A DNA stretch of 64,000 bases from Methylobacter sp. (GTDB lineage: Bacteria > Pseudomonadota > Gammaproteobacteria > Methylococcales > Methylomonadaceae), in NCBI GenBank assembly GCA_004299305.1, contig SCPZ01000027.1, forward strand, positions 1 through 64,000. Direction: 5' to 3'. The notes beneath the pieces are model-generated. The model was not told the DNA's origin. It saw only the letters and a program-made list of their open reading frames with translations, and did no database searches. The translations under genes and the position numbers were made by a program. Shown here in pieces: positions 1 through 9,379 of this stretch; the stretch's first letter is position 1; each line of letters opens with the position of its first letter.

Positions 1-144
1 ACAAATGACTGCGCACAACGTTAATAGCAGTATTTCCGGCATGGGGTGCAGCTTTCTTCTCTCAATACGGGGATCGTCGAGCTGTCCAAAAATATCTAAA
101 AAATCCATTTCTTCCGGTTCATTGATTGTTGCTGATTCTGCCAT
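1..144 (-). CDS. ISAs1-family transposase, N-terminal part (runs off window)
   Basis: Reading leftward from an ATG at 142-144, the frame stays open to base 1 and gives the first 48 residues. The segment DIFGQLDDPRIERRKLHP followed by the hydrophobic LLLTLCAVIC matches the DDE_Tnp_1-associated domain that begins ISAs1-type transposases; this is family recognition from memory. The catalytic DDE domain would lie beyond the left edge, so it cannot be said whether the copy is intact. The right end of the element should lie between 145 and the ispB start, but I could not fix a terminal repeat there. Confidence 0.75.
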   Translation of the reverse strand, partial: MAESATINEPEEMDFLDIFGQLDDPRIERRKLHPMPEILLLTLCAVIC

Positions 145-294
145 TATCTTGGTTCTGCTTGTTTAATAGCTACTTTTTAATGAGGTGGCCCTGCTGAGAG
201 GTCTTATATGCCTTTAATAATTTCGGCATCTATGCTATATAGAAACGCAGTATTGACAAAACTTGTGCCAGTTTTGGCTATTTGAGGAATGTGT

Positions 295-1287
295 GTGAAC
301 GTTTGCCCTGTAACAACGATTGATTTTAACGCTATCAAAAACTTAACTTGTGATGAGATGATTGCTGTTGACAAGCTTATCTTGGCAACACTTAGTTCCA
401 AGGTTGAACTTGTTAATAAAATCGGTTGCTACATTATCAGTAACGGCGGTAAAAGATTGCGCCCATTGCTGTTATTGTTGACGGCTAATGCTTTAGGCGG
501 CATCAATGAATGCCACATCACCATGGCAACAGTTGTTGAGTTTTTGCACACAGCCAGCTTATTGCATGATGATGTGATTGATGAAGCTAGTTTGCGGCGG
601 GGCCGTGAATCAGCCAACTTGGTTTGGGGAAATGCTGCTAGCGTGTTGGTCGGTGATTTTTTGTATGCGAATGCTTTTCAGATGATGACTCGGACGGGCG
701 ATGTACAGGTAATGGATTTAGTATCACAAACGGTGTCCACTCTGACTGAAGGCGAAGTATTGCAGTTGATAAACTGTCATAATCCTGACACAACCGAAGC
801 ACAATATTTGGAAGTCATCAGTTGCAAAACCGCCATTTTATTCAGAACTGCAGCTCATCTCGCCGCCCTGATTTCCGATGCAACACCTGAACAAACACAA
901 GGCTTAATTAATTACGGCCTCGCTTTAGGCATGGCTTTTCAGTTAATTGATGACGCGCTGGATTACACGTCAAATGTGGCGGAGTTGGGTAAAAACTTAG
1001 GCAATGATTTAACCGAAGGTAAAACTACCCTGCCTTTAATTTATGCCATGCAATATGCGCGACCTGATGAAGCACACATTATTGCTGAGGCGATTAAAAA
1101 AGGCTCTGCCGATGCTTTTCAGCAAGTGCATGAGATTGTCATAAAAACCGATGCAATTGCCTATACTTTTCAACGCGCCGAAGAACAGGCGGAAAAAGCG
1201 ATTGCAGCCTTAGTCTGCCTATCGGATTCTGTTTATAAAGACGCGTTGATTGATTTAGCAAGATTCTCAGTACAGCGTAGTTATTAA
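295..1287 (+). CDS. ispB: Polyprenyl (octaprenyl) diphosphate synthase
   Basis: Trans-prenyltransferase that extends farnesyl diphosphate with isopentenyl diphosphate to make the isoprenoid tail of ubiquinone/menaquinone; cytosolic. Both aspartate-rich Mg-diphosphate motifs are visible: LLHDDVIDEASLRRG in the first half and QLIDDALDYTSN in the second, with the usual GGKRLRP near the amino end. Length (about 330 residues) fits IspB. An ATG at 289 is only one base after a GAGG at 284-287, too close to use it; the in-frame GTG at 295 has seven bases of spacing and is preferred. It stands alone between an IS end and a convergent porin-like gene. Confidence 0.9.
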   Translation: MNVCPVTTIDFNAIKNLTCDEMIAVDKLILATLSSKVELVNKIGCYIISNGGKRLRPLLLLLTANALGGINECHITMATVVEFLHTASLLHDDVIDEASLRRGRESANLVWGNAASVLVGDFLYANAFQMMTRTGDVQVMDLVSQTVSTLTEGEVLQLINCHNPDTTEAQYLEVISCKTAILFRTAAHLAALISDATPEQTQGLINYGLALGMAFQLIDDALDYTSNVAELGKNLGNDLTEGKTTLPLIYAMQYARPDEAHIIAEAIKKGSADAFQQVHEIVIKTDAIAYTFQRAEEQAEKAIAALVCLSDSVYKDALIDLARFSVQRSY

Positions 1288-1466
1288 AATTCAGGTGACT
1301 CTTAATTTAGTAACCGCAATTAACTTGTACAGCCTGCATTCTGACGGCAATAAAGATTGCAAGATTACGATGTAAAGTTGTACAAGTTATTTATGGACAG
1401 ACTCTTAGTCGAGTTAGTCGCTGTGAAATTAGTCATAACATTAAAGATGGTCGCGAAAAAACACTG

Positions 1467-2783
1467 TTAGAATTTATAAATTGTGCGTAATCTTAAGAGG
1501 TCATTATTATCCCAGCGACCAAATACCGTATCTTTAGGGCCATCAAACAAGGTGCTTTCTAAGCGCAAGCTTAAATTATCGGTTGGTTTATATTGCGCTC
1601 CTGCGGCAAGCGCAGAATTGCCCTCCACATTGTAGGCGGCTGAAAAATAGTACCCCCACTCGTTATTCTGCTCAATTTCAATTTTTGTTAATACCGTGTT
1701 GCGAAACGGTCTGGCTTCTCTGGAGGTAAGCGCTACTTTTAGCGTATTTGCAGGATTGACAGATTCATCACCTGACCATTGAAGCGTGGTAGTAATTTGA
1801 TTGAATCCTAAAATATTGGCTAACTGACTATCGTTATAACTTGTCCCGACACTATAACGAATAAAATCTTCGTCTGTGTTGTTATCCGCAACTTGATAAA
1901 TAGCTTCCCCATAAAACTTCCACTCCTCAAGCACTTTCATGATTCCCGTGCTGATTGACGTTGCCAGTGGTTCGGTTTTAATGGCCTGATTGGCTTGGCC
2001 GCCATAAGTCAAGGTTGGATACATTGACGGACCGTGGTGTAACAAGCCAAAAAAATCATAGCCGGCGCGTGAGCCTTTGTATTGCAATAAATAGCCGGTA
2101 TTTTCAATTCTGACCGGACGAAATTTTTCTTCTACCTGTAAATTAGCGGCTAATGCCGCAAACTCAGGATCATTGGTATTGCCCAGCCAGCGTGAATACG
2201 GTGATGGAATAAGGTTTTTTTCTGTTACCGGCATAACCTTGAATGTCACAGTATCGTCATCGATAAAATATTTAATACCCGCTTGCCACACCCCCGTGCG
2301 ATAAAACTGACTAGGGTTGGTGAGGTTATAAAGGCCAAAACGATCTACTGGAGAATAGATTTCTGATAACCCGGTTTGCAAATAATCTTTGCCCGCCAGG
2401 ACTTCAAAATCATCAGCTTCATAACGCAACCACGCGCTATTAAAATCAACAATTCTAGGCTGTCTAACTTGATGATCAGGGTTTCTAAACACGCCATAAT
2501 ATTCTTGTTTCTGGCTGGAATAGTTCGCATAAAGCTCCATGCCCGCACTGAGACTATCGTTTAACTGCGTCTTAGATTTGGCAGTAAGACGGGTTAAAAA
2601 CGCGACATCATCATTATCGGCTTTATTAGATTCTACTTTTTTAAAGTAGCCCGTGGCAGAGCTATCCAACTCATATTCAACATTATTAACAAAACGTGTC
2701 AGTGGATTTTCTTCTGCGGCGAAAGCCAGTGAACTGAACAAACAACAACTGGCAAAATGTAACGAGAGGAGGCTTTTTGACAT
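1467..2783 (-). CDS. Putative outer-membrane beta-barrel protein
   Basis: Protein of 438 residues with a signal peptide (SLLSLHFASCCLFSSLAFA, cleavage near residue 22) and a sequence rich in alternating, aromatic-girdled strands. It ends in TIYKF, a C-terminal phenylalanine typical of BAM-assembled outer-membrane barrels. I do not recognise a named family; a DUF1302-like barrel is possible. It is the last gene of a leftward cluster with an RND/MMPL exporter 73 bases upstream and a LolA-like periplasmic protein before that. This suggests an envelope export route in which this protein is the outer-membrane partner. That role is inferred from context only. Confidence 0.6.
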   Translation of the reverse strand: MSKSLLSLHFASCCLFSSLAFAAEENPLTRFVNNVEYELDSSATGYFKKVESNKADNDDVAFLTRLTAKSKTQLNDSLSAGMELYANYSSQKQEYYGVFRNPDHQVRQPRIVDFNSAWLRYEADDFEVLAGKDYLQTGLSEIYSPVDRFGLYNLTNPSQFYRTGVWQAGIKYFIDDDTVTFKVMPVTEKNLIPSPYSRWLGNTNDPEFAALAANLQVEEKFRPVRIENTGYLLQYKGSRAGYDFFGLLHHGPSMYPTLTYGGQANQAIKTEPLATSISTGIMKVLEEWKFYGEAIYQVADNNTDEDFIRYSVGTSYNDSQLANILGFNQITTTLQWSGDESVNPANTLKVALTSREARPFRNTVLTKIEIEQNNEWGYYFSAAYNVEGNSALAAGAQYKPTDNLSLRLESTLFDGPKDTVFGRWDNNDLLRLRTIYKF

Positions 2784-2856
2784 ATTGTAACGCCTGGGTA
2801 ATTAATGGTCATAGGCCTCAGAGATTTTGATACCCTGAAGCCTTTCTTGCCGGTTA

Positions 2857-5673
2857 TTAACTAATAGAATGCTGTAATTGATTGTTCCTAGCAAGTAGTC
2901 GCGCTAATGCTTTGCTGATATTACTATTGAGTTTGGCATGAAGCCTAGGATAAAAGCGCATTGCCGACTCGACCTGATCTTGATTTAATATCACTACGCG
3001 GAATGGCTCACTGTCTACAGAAACACTCACGGTTGCGGTGCGAGTCACATTACCGGCATAACCTGCTTCGCCAAAACTATCACTCCAGCCTAACTGGGTA
3101 ATCATTTTTTCATGATCGCCCTCGTGATAAAACACGTTTGCTTTGCCTGACAGAATAATAAACAATTCACTGCCCACACTGCCTTGCCGCACCACCACAT
3201 CATCAGGTTGGTATTCACGCATTTTGGACAGTAAAATCACACGCTTAATTTGGAAGGAACTCATGCCCGCAAAAATATCGCTTTTTCTAAGAGCTTCTTT
3301 ATCAAGATCAAGCGCAATAACATCCCATAGACCAACCAGCCGAATGCTTTTCAGTAATACTGGGGTTAATAGTAATTCCGTAATCATCGCGATTAACATA
3401 GTTAGACCTGCCAATATGCCGAACTGACAGATGAAAAGAAAACTGGAAAATTTTAAGGTAAAAAAACCTGCTGCTAACGAAAATGAAGTGGCAAGCACTG
3501 CGAGCGCTTCCGCCCTGATAGAGCGCACGGCAGCCGCTTGTTGATTACCATCAACGCGACACTCTCGATTATAAGTACTGAATATATGGATGGTGTCATC
3601 AATGGCAATACCCAGAGCAATCACCGAAACCATCGCTGTACCTGGATTTAACGGAATATCAAACATCCCCATAATACCAAACATCAATATGATGGGAATC
3701 ACATTGGGAATCATCGAGATGAGACCTGCAATCGGCGACGAATACAGCAATGTCATGATGATGCTGAACGCTACGATTGCCAACAGTAATGAATAGCCTT
3801 GACTGGTGAATAACGAATCTGCAGCTTCATTGGTCATCAGGTTTTTACCGGTTAAGTAAAAACGATTGCTGTTACCTAAAATTTCGCCAAGTTGAGTTTT
3901 TAACAAGGCAATTTGTTCGTTTAACACATTGGAATTAGACATATTATGTCTGACTATAAAGTTCACGCGTCGCGCATCGCTACTAATAATACGCTCTAAA
4001 TCACTGCGTTGAAACAGCATCAAATACTGCTCAACCAACTCGCGTGATTGGGGCAGGGTATAAAAGTTTTTATCGCCTTGGTGCATCTCTTGGTTGACCA
4101 GTTTTAAATAGTCCGTCATACCAATCACTTTGTCATAAACACCTTGCTTAAGCATGACTTGCTGAATTGCATCCAGTTTTTCAAGTTCTAGCGGGTTTTT
4201 AAAATCGGTATTACGTGTTGCTTCTATTGTGAGAGTAAAAACCTGCATTCCCGCAAGGTCTTGATGCGCGGTTGCATTATCAATCACCAATTGATGGTCT
4301 GAATTAAAATACGCGAGTGGGTCGTTACTGGCAGTAATTTGTAAAGCAAAGCCGCCAAACACGACAACAATAACGGCGGTCACACTGAGAATCTTTCTTT
4401 GATGAAACTCGACCGCATTTTCTACAAAACGTACAAAACGGCTTTTCCACGCATTAGAATCGTGATTTTCAATCACATTTTCAGCGGTTTTAGGGCCGCA
4501 AATACTTAACAATAACGGAACTATCAACAAGGTACTGACTGCTGTTACCAGCATTCCTATTGAGCTGGCGATGGAAAAATCCCTAATCAAGGTAATGTCA
4601 GTTATGGCATTCGATAAAAAGCCGATAATGGTACTAAATGAGGTGATAAAAATCGGCACGCCAACATGAGCCGCCATATAACGGATGGCAGGGAAGCGTT
4701 GCCCTGTATTATCGTGTTTTAATCCCTGTAAATAAGCCGCCACAATATGGGTATCTTCAGTCGAGCCGATAACAATAATTAACGCAGGCAAAACAGCAAC
4801 TAATAAATTAACAGGAATATTGCAATAACCCACGATACCGAATGTCCAAATAACACTGACAAATGAAGTAACCAGCGGTATAAACGCAGCCCAAAAAACC
4901 CGCAGCATTAATATTAATGTAATCAGTAAAACGGCAACATTCAATGGTGTAATAAATAATATATCGTCAAATAAACCATTGACAAGATCGGAATTTATTC
5001 TAGGTGTTCCTACTTGAAATACATGACTAAACTCAGTCTTTAATGGCTTAATAATGTTTTCAATCTGTGTGTAAGCCGTACGATTAAATTCCGATTCGTG
5101 AAAACTAGGTTTTAAGGTAATAATAAGTGCCGCTTTAGTGCCGTCTTCTGACAGTAATTGTCTTTTAATAAGCGGACTATAAAGCGCGTTATTCTTAATA
5201 GCGGCAATTTCTTCTTTAGTTTCAGGATAAGTATTAACCAACGGATTAATTTCCAAACCAAAACCGTTGTCACGAATACTCAATGCAGTTGACAAGGTTT
5301 CAACTTTTTCAACACTGTCCAACTTTTTTAATTGATAGGCAATTTCATCAATTAGCTTTAGTTTTTTTGAACTAAAAATATCATCACCCTGATAATGTAC
5401 CAATACGATATTATCAGAACCAAATTCTTTGACCACATTTTGATATAACGGCAACATTGGATTGCTATTATTAATAAGACTGTCTGGGTCTGCATCTATC
5501 TTAAGGTTTAATAAGCCATAACTGGTCATTACGGTTATAATCAATGCTATTAAGAAAGCAATGGCAGGTTTTCTTGCCCCAAAAGTCATAATATTTTCAA
5601 TAAAACTACTGGAGTATTCTATGTATTTGCCGGCGTTTACTTCGGCTTGTGCGACAGACTTTGAGATAGACAT
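2857..5673 (-). CDS. RND/MMPL-family exporter with C-terminal cyclic-nucleotide-binding domain
   Basis: Inner-membrane protein of 938 residues. A first transmembrane helix (about 35-55) is followed by a large periplasmic loop, a five-helix bundle (about 220-400), a second loop and a second bundle (about 630-770). This is the duplicated MMPL/sterol-sensing RND layout, with charged residues in the helices (IVIGSTEDTHI and IALGIAIDDTIHIF) in the positions of proton-relay motifs. Residues about 803-925 form an extra cytosolic domain (GSVGSELFIILSGKANVFY, then FGEAGY) resembling a cyclic-nucleotide-binding/Crp-like fold. Relatives move lipids or hopanoids; substrate here is unknown. It is flanked by a LolA-like protein and a barrel protein in the same orientation. 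The appended ligand-binding domain is unusual and suggests activity gating. Confidence 0.8.
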   Translation of the reverse strand: MSISKSVAQAEVNAGKYIEYSSSFIENIMTFGARKPAIAFLIALIITVMTSYGLLNLKIDADPDSLINNSNPMLPLYQNVVKEFGSDNIVLVHYQGDDIFSSKKLKLIDEIAYQLKKLDSVEKVETLSTALSIRDNGFGLEINPLVNTYPETKEEIAAIKNNALYSPLIKRQLLSEDGTKAALIITLKPSFHESEFNRTAYTQIENIIKPLKTEFSHVFQVGTPRINSDLVNGLFDDILFITPLNVAVLLITLILMLRVFWAAFIPLVTSFVSVIWTFGIVGYCNIPVNLLVAVLPALIIVIGSTEDTHIVAAYLQGLKHDNTGQRFPAIRYMAAHVGVPIFITSFSTIIGFLSNAITDITLIRDFSIASSIGMLVTAVSTLLIVPLLLSICGPKTAENVIENHDSNAWKSRFVRFVENAVEFHQRKILSVTAVIVVVFGGFALQITASNDPLAYFNSDHQLVIDNATAHQDLAGMQVFTLTIEATRNTDFKNPLELEKLDAIQQVMLKQGVYDKVIGMTDYLKLVNQEMHQGDKNFYTLPQSRELVEQYLMLFQRSDLERIISSDARRVNFIVRHNMSNSNVLNEQIALLKTQLGEILGNSNRFYLTGKNLMTNEAADSLFTSQGYSLLLAIVAFSIIMTLLYSSPIAGLISMIPNVIPIILMFGIMGMFDIPLNPGTAMVSVIALGIAIDDTIHIFSTYNRECRVDGNQQAAAVRSIRAEALAVLATSFSLAAGFFTLKFSSFLFICQFGILAGLTMLIAMITELLLTPVLLKSIRLVGLWDVIALDLDKEALRKSDIFAGMSSFQIKRVILLSKMREYQPDDVVVRQGSVGSELFIILSGKANVFYHEGDHEKMITQLGWSDSFGEAGYAGNVTRTATVSVSVDSEPFRVVILNQDQVESAMRFYPRLHAKLNSNISKALARLLARNNQLQHSIS

Positions 5674-5797
5674 AATTTTCTCTTGAAAGGAGTATTAAGG
5701 TTAAAGATTTTTCTTAAAAAGTCAGCGTAGTCTTTAAGACCTCACAGGTTTTTTATGGCAACAAAAGGTAATATTATATTGAGGTATTGGCAATTAT

Positions 5798-5838
5798 AAA
5801 TAGACCTCAGACGTTTTAAAAACGACTGAGGTCTATTT
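5798..5838 (-). terminator. 13-bp stem-loop between LolA-like and MMPL genes
   Basis: AAATAGACCTCAG at 5798-5810 pairs perfectly with CTGAGGTCTATTT at 5826-5838 around a 15-base loop. It lies 18 bases past the stop of the LolA-like gene on the same strand. There is no strong T-run after the stem, so it may be a weak terminator or an mRNA-stabilising hairpin that sets the ratio of LolA-like to exporter expression. Confidence 0.5.
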
Positions 5839-5856
5839 ATCTCTTATATTACTTTG

Positions 5857-6702
5857 TTATTGCAATAAAGCGCCATCAATAATACTACGCTCTTTAAAGT
5901 TTTTCTCAGGCACAGCCGCTTCTTCAAAACGTCTTTCGCTTACTGTGGTTACTGTTTTATGTTGATTAATAATATGATCCATTTCTATTTTATTGGCGCG
6001 CCATGCTTGTCCTTCAATATTAACAGGCTCAAAATTACGTTGTCTTTTAATTAATTGCTGATGTTGATCAAAAAACTCAACTTGTATTACCATGAAATTA
6101 TCTTGCGTAATCCAGAGTTGACGATAACCATAGCCTGTTTCTTTTTGTAATTCGGGATCTGTTGCTACGGATTTAATCACAAAGGTTTTAACACCATTTA
6201 GGGTCTCATCAGGTAAGCGTTCATAACTAAACTTATCACGACTTTCAGAAACCAAATCTTCATAAGTGTAATCTGTACCCATAAAATAGTTTTTGCGTCC
6301 GCCTTTAGCAATGCGTTTCATCTCCTTGCCATACGCGGGTAGATAAAGCCATTGATCATCACTCGTTCCTTGATGTTGCCATGTTAAAAGACTGACGCCT
6401 TTAACGCCTGAAGGCGCTGAAAAAACCAAAACATAGCGTGTTTCTTCGGAATTTATTTCACGCTTGTAATGGCGCATTTCACGTTTTTCAGTATTATTAG
6501 CCTTGTCAATTAACGAGACTTCCTGAATTTCAAACTCATAGGGCCTGTCATGGCGTTTTGATACTTCATCGAGAATTTGTCTACCCGAGAGATTACTTGT
6601 TGCAGATGATATATGTTCAGGGTCTGCGGCTCTTGCAGGACTGACGAGAAGCGATAACAGCATGACAATTGACAATAAAGAAACGGGATAAATGGTTTTC
6701 AC
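5857..6702 (-). CDS. Outer-membrane lipoprotein-sorting (LolA-like) protein
   Basis: Protein of 281 residues with a clear signal peptide (SLLSIVMLLSLLVSPARA, cleavage near residue 25), so periplasmic. The body has features of the LolA-like family found beside MMPL exporters: ETRYVLVFSAPSGVKGVSLLTW, LYLPAYGKEMKRI, GTDYTYEDL and QLWITQDNFMVIQVEFFD. Relatives are thought to carry lipid or lipoprotein cargo across the periplasm. The start is GTG at 6700-6702, with TTGGAG nine bases upstream. It is the first gene of a leftward cluster with the exporter and a barrel protein, and probably hands cargo from one to the other (inference). Confidence 0.75.
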   Translation of the reverse strand: MKTIYPVSLLSIVMLLSLLVSPARAADPEHISSATSNLSGRQILDEVSKRHDRPYEFEIQEVSLIDKANNTEKREMRHYKREINSEETRYVLVFSAPSGVKGVSLLTWQHQGTSDDQWLYLPAYGKEMKRIAKGGRKNYFMGTDYTYEDLVSESRDKFSYERLPDETLNGVKTFVIKSVATDPELQKETGYGYRQLWITQDNFMVIQVEFFDQHQQLIKRQRNFEPVNIEGQAWRANKIEMDHIINQHKTVTTVSERRFEEAAVPEKNFKERSIIDGALLQ

Positions 6703-7323
6703 AATGTGTACTCCAAGTTAAAAAAATCGTAACGACTCAATGCATTGGAAATCCATTTTTTCATTGCTTTACGATGCATCATTGCCATTAAGTTATGTGA
6801 TTTATAGTTAAGATAAAAATTAATTATAAGTAATTTTGCTTGCAAAACAGAGTGCAATAATCAGTTAGTCTATGAAAATAGCATTACAATTGATTAGACA
6901 AAATCGTTATAACTGATGTTACGCTCCAACCACGAACAATCAATAACTTACGATCATTTTTTTGCTTCGTAAGTTATTGATTTTTAGTTTGCCTGCGTAA
7001 CATCAGTTTATAACATTAATTTTTTTAAATTATACCTGACGTTTCAGTCATTTTTAGGCTAGTTCGATAGCCTTGTACAAATTACAGTTACAGAGGAGCA
7101 ATAAGGGCTTGAGACATAAAAATAAAACCGCGTTTTGGTTGATCGCAATAGTAGGCAGACATCAAGAAAAACCAAAGCCGAATGAACAATGGAAGAACAG
7201 CCGCTTTACCGTTTGGGATGCCAATCGTATCCATTAAATAATTCAGGAAATTTAAACAACCATATAATACACAAGCAAAGCCGTATTAACACAAACAGCA
7301 TACAAACCTGCCCCCCAAAAAAA
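6703..7323. other. Intergenic region of about 620 bp with one long palindrome
   Basis: AT-rich gap between the leftward LolA-like gene and the next rightward gene. It holds the palindromic element described at 6907-7013. A frame open from 7189 merges into the downstream membrane-protein frame, but its first 45 residues look non-coding. No RNA gene was recognised. Confidence 0.5.
6907..7013. repeat. Nested inverted repeat, MITE-like or long hairpin
   Basis: Outer arms TTATAACTGATGTTACGC (6907-6924) and GCGTAACATCAGTTTATAA (6995-7013) pair except for one extra T. Inner arms AATCAATAACTTACGA (6938-6953) and TCGTAAGTTATTGATT (6967-6982) pair perfectly. The whole could fold into a hairpin of about 107 nt. 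It has no open frame and could be a small non-autonomous mobile repeat. Confidence 0.6.
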
Positions 7324-7656
7324 ATGATGCTCATCAATACATTAAATTTATTCGTTTTTAAATACATTAGAATTATCGAAATGCTCGGCGTGCTGATGCG
7401 AATTTTCAGCTTTTCGCTGGTCAGTTGGATGGGGGCGGAAAGTCCGTTCCTATTCGTATGGGCGTTTAATACTACCGATGCAGTGATACTTTCCTGGTGC
7501 TCGATACTCAAGAAAGATCGCGCTTATACTTTGCTGAACGTGTTTTGGATTATAGTCGGCGTTGTCGGTATGCTCAGGGCCAGCCGATTTTCAATTTTTG
7601 ATTTCAAATCCGTCGCGACGCACTTTTTAACTCAAGTCATCGCGCTGTTTAGTTAA
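7324..7656 (+). CDS. Small integral membrane protein of unknown function
   Basis: About 110 residues from the ATG at 7324. Three hydrophobic stretches are visible (IIEMLGVLMRIFSFSLVSWM, SPFLFVWAFNTTDAVILSWC, YTLLNVFWIIVGVVGMLRA), so it is probably an inner-membrane protein with three helices. The last helix resembles the small CBU_0592-like membrane domain family, but this is weak. No good ribosome-binding site is seen before 7324. ATGs at 7189 and 7381 are alternatives; the part before 7324 is polar, low-complexity and probably not translated. It stands alone 157 bp before minC. Confidence 0.45.
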   Translation: MMLINTLNLFVFKYIRIIEMLGVLMRIFSFSLVSWMGAESPFLFVWAFNTTDAVILSWCSILKKDRAYTLLNVFWIIVGVVGMLRASRFSIFDFKSVATHFLTQVIALFS

Positions 7657-7813
7657 CTCAATGAAAAATAGTCCAATTCGTTAATATATCTGCATTCCGA
7701 TGAAGATAAGCTGCGATTTTCGAAGCCGATGGGTTTTATTAACGCTGTAAAAATGATTTTTTTTATCAGCAATGTTAGAATCAGCGCAATTCCTGACTAA
7801 CCAGATTTAACGG

Positions 7814-8542
7814 ATGTCAATAGACACGCAACAGAACGCTTATCACTCGCCGGTACTGGAATTTAAAAGCAGCACTTTTTCAGTGCCTGTTTTGGTTTTA
7901 GCCAGTAATGATGTCATTATCATCGAACAGCAATTGCAGGAAAAAATCCATCTGGCGCCCGAGTTTTTCAAGAATTCACCGCTGGTGTTTGACTTGCAGG
8001 ACCTGAACAAAAACGATCTCGACATTGATATTACTGAATTCACCCAGACCATCCGCGCGTTGGGCTTACTGCCGATAGGGATACGCGGCGGCACTGCACA
8101 ACAGAATCAACAGGCATTGGAACTTGGAATCCCGGTGCATTCCGGTCATAGTGTTTCGGCATCTTCCGCAACGCAAAAACAGTCGACTCCTCCAGAACCT
8201 GAACCACAAGTCGTTGCTGCAATCAGCACACTGATTACCCATCCTGTCCGTTCCGGTCAACGCATTTATGCGTTGGGTGATTTGGTCATTTTAGCTCAAG
8301 TCAGTGCCGGAGCTGAAATTCTGGCCGAGGGCAATATTCATGTTTACGGCTCGCTAAGAGGCCGGGCGCTGGCGGGCGTGCAAGGCAATACTAAGGCGCG
8401 TATTTTCTGCTCAGACTTACAAGCGGAGCTTATTTCGATTGCCGGAAATTACAAGATTAGCGAAGATTTGAATGGGGCCGTCCCCAACCAGCCCGTTCAA
8501 ATCTATTTGCAAGACCATACTTTAGTTATTAAAGATATTTAA
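7814..8542 (+). CDS. minC: Septum site-determining protein MinC
   Basis: Inhibitor of FtsZ polymerisation that, recruited to the membrane by MinD, blocks division at the cell poles. The 242 residues show the N-terminal FtsZ-inhibiting domain (about 12-100, ending LGLLPIGIRGG), a Gln/Ser/Pro linker, and the C-terminal beta-helix domain (HPVRSGQRIYALGDLVIL, then GSLRGRALAGVQGN and IFCSDLQAELISIAG) that dimerises and binds MinD. First gene of minCDE, 27 bp before minD. The ribosome-binding site is weak (TAACGG). Confidence 0.95.
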   Translation: MSIDTQQNAYHSPVLEFKSSTFSVPVLVLASNDVIIIEQQLQEKIHLAPEFFKNSPLVFDLQDLNKNDLDIDITEFTQTIRALGLLPIGIRGGTAQQNQQALELGIPVHSGHSVSASSATQKQSTPPEPEPQVVAAISTLITHPVRSGQRIYALGDLVILAQVSAGAEILAEGNIHVYGSLRGRALAGVQGNTKARIFCSDLQAELISIAGNYKISEDLNGAVPNQPVQIYLQDHTLVIKDI

Positions 8543-8569
8543 TTTATATCGCTTTTTGGAGGAAAATTT

Positions 8570-9379
8570 GTGGCACGAATTATAGTCGTAACATCGGGTA
8601 AAGGTGGCGTTGGTAAAACAACCACAAGTGCCGCTATAGCCATGGGGCTTGCAAAAAAAGGCCACAAAACAGCCGTTATTGATTTTGATGTGGGCTTGCG
8701 TAACCTGGATTTAATTATGGGTTGCGAACGTCGTGTTGTTTATGATTTTGTTAATGTTATCAACGGTGAGGCGAGTCTTAATCAAGCGTTGATACGCGAT
8801 AAGAACTGTAATTTGCTTTACATTCTACCCGCCTCGCAAACCAGGGATAAAGACGCCCTGAGCCAAGAAGGCGTAGGCAAGATTTTAGATGAATTAAAAA
8901 AAGACTTTAAGTACATAGTCTGCGATTCCCCAGCCGGCATTGAGAAAGGCGCCCATTTGGCTATGTATTTTGCTGATGACGCGTTTATCGTAACCAATCC
9001 TGAAGTCTCTTCAGTGAGGGACTCAGATCGTATGCTAGGTATTTTATCAAGCAAGTCGCGCCGGGCTGAACAAAACGAAGAGCCCATTAAGGAATTCCTG
9101 CTGTTGTCACGCTATTCGCCGGACCGGGTGAAGTTAGGCGAAATGTTGAGCGTGGATGATGTACAGGAAATTTTATCTTTGCATTTACTGGGTGTTATCC
9201 CTGAATCAAAGTCGGTATTAACCGCGTCAAATTCCGGCATCCCTGTTATTCTTGATGAAAAAAGCGATGCAGGCCAAGCTTATGCGGATATTGTCGCCCG
9301 CTATTTGGGCGAAGATAGGCCGCATCGATTCATTGATGAGAAAAAAGGCCTCTTCGGGAAGCTCTTCGGGAGTAAATAA
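8570..9379 (+). CDS. minD: Septum site-determining ATPase MinD
   Basis: Membrane-associated ParA-type ATPase that recruits MinC and oscillates with MinE. The deviant Walker A GKGGVGKTT lies at residues 10-18, Walker A' at VIDFDVGLRNLD, and the switch II region at VCDSPAGIEKGA. The C-terminus GLFGKLFG is the amphipathic membrane-targeting helix. Length of 269 residues is normal. Start is GTG at 8570, preceded by GGAGGAAAATTT, a strong ribosome-binding site. The stop overlaps the minE start by one base. Confidence 0.97.
   Translation: MARIIVVTSGKGGVGKTTTSAAIAMGLAKKGHKTAVIDFDVGLRNLDLIMGCERRVVYDFVNVINGEASLNQALIRDKNCNLLYILPASQTRDKDALSQEGVGKILDELKKDFKYIVCDSPAGIEKGAHLAMYFADDAFIVTNPEVSSVRDSDRMLGILSSKSRRAEQNEEPIKEFLLLSRYSPDRVKLGEMLSVDDVQEILSLHLLGVIPESKSVLTASNSGIPVILDEKSDAGQAYADIVARYLGEDRPHRFIDEKKGLFGKLFGSK

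Noticed and set aside
253..282. TTGACA as a -35 box for ispB
   Set aside because: The nearest TATTTG is about 20 bases away, too far for a normal promoter, and it nearly touches the ribosome-binding site.
1321..1389. 11-bp inverted repeat TAACTTGTACA / TGTACAAGTTA after ispB
   Set aside because: Arms are nearly 50 bases apart with no T-run; too weak to call a terminator.
7189..7323. Upstream extension of the small membrane-protein gene
   Set aside because: Polar, low-complexity residues with no ribosome-binding site; looks like untranslated sequence that happens to be open.
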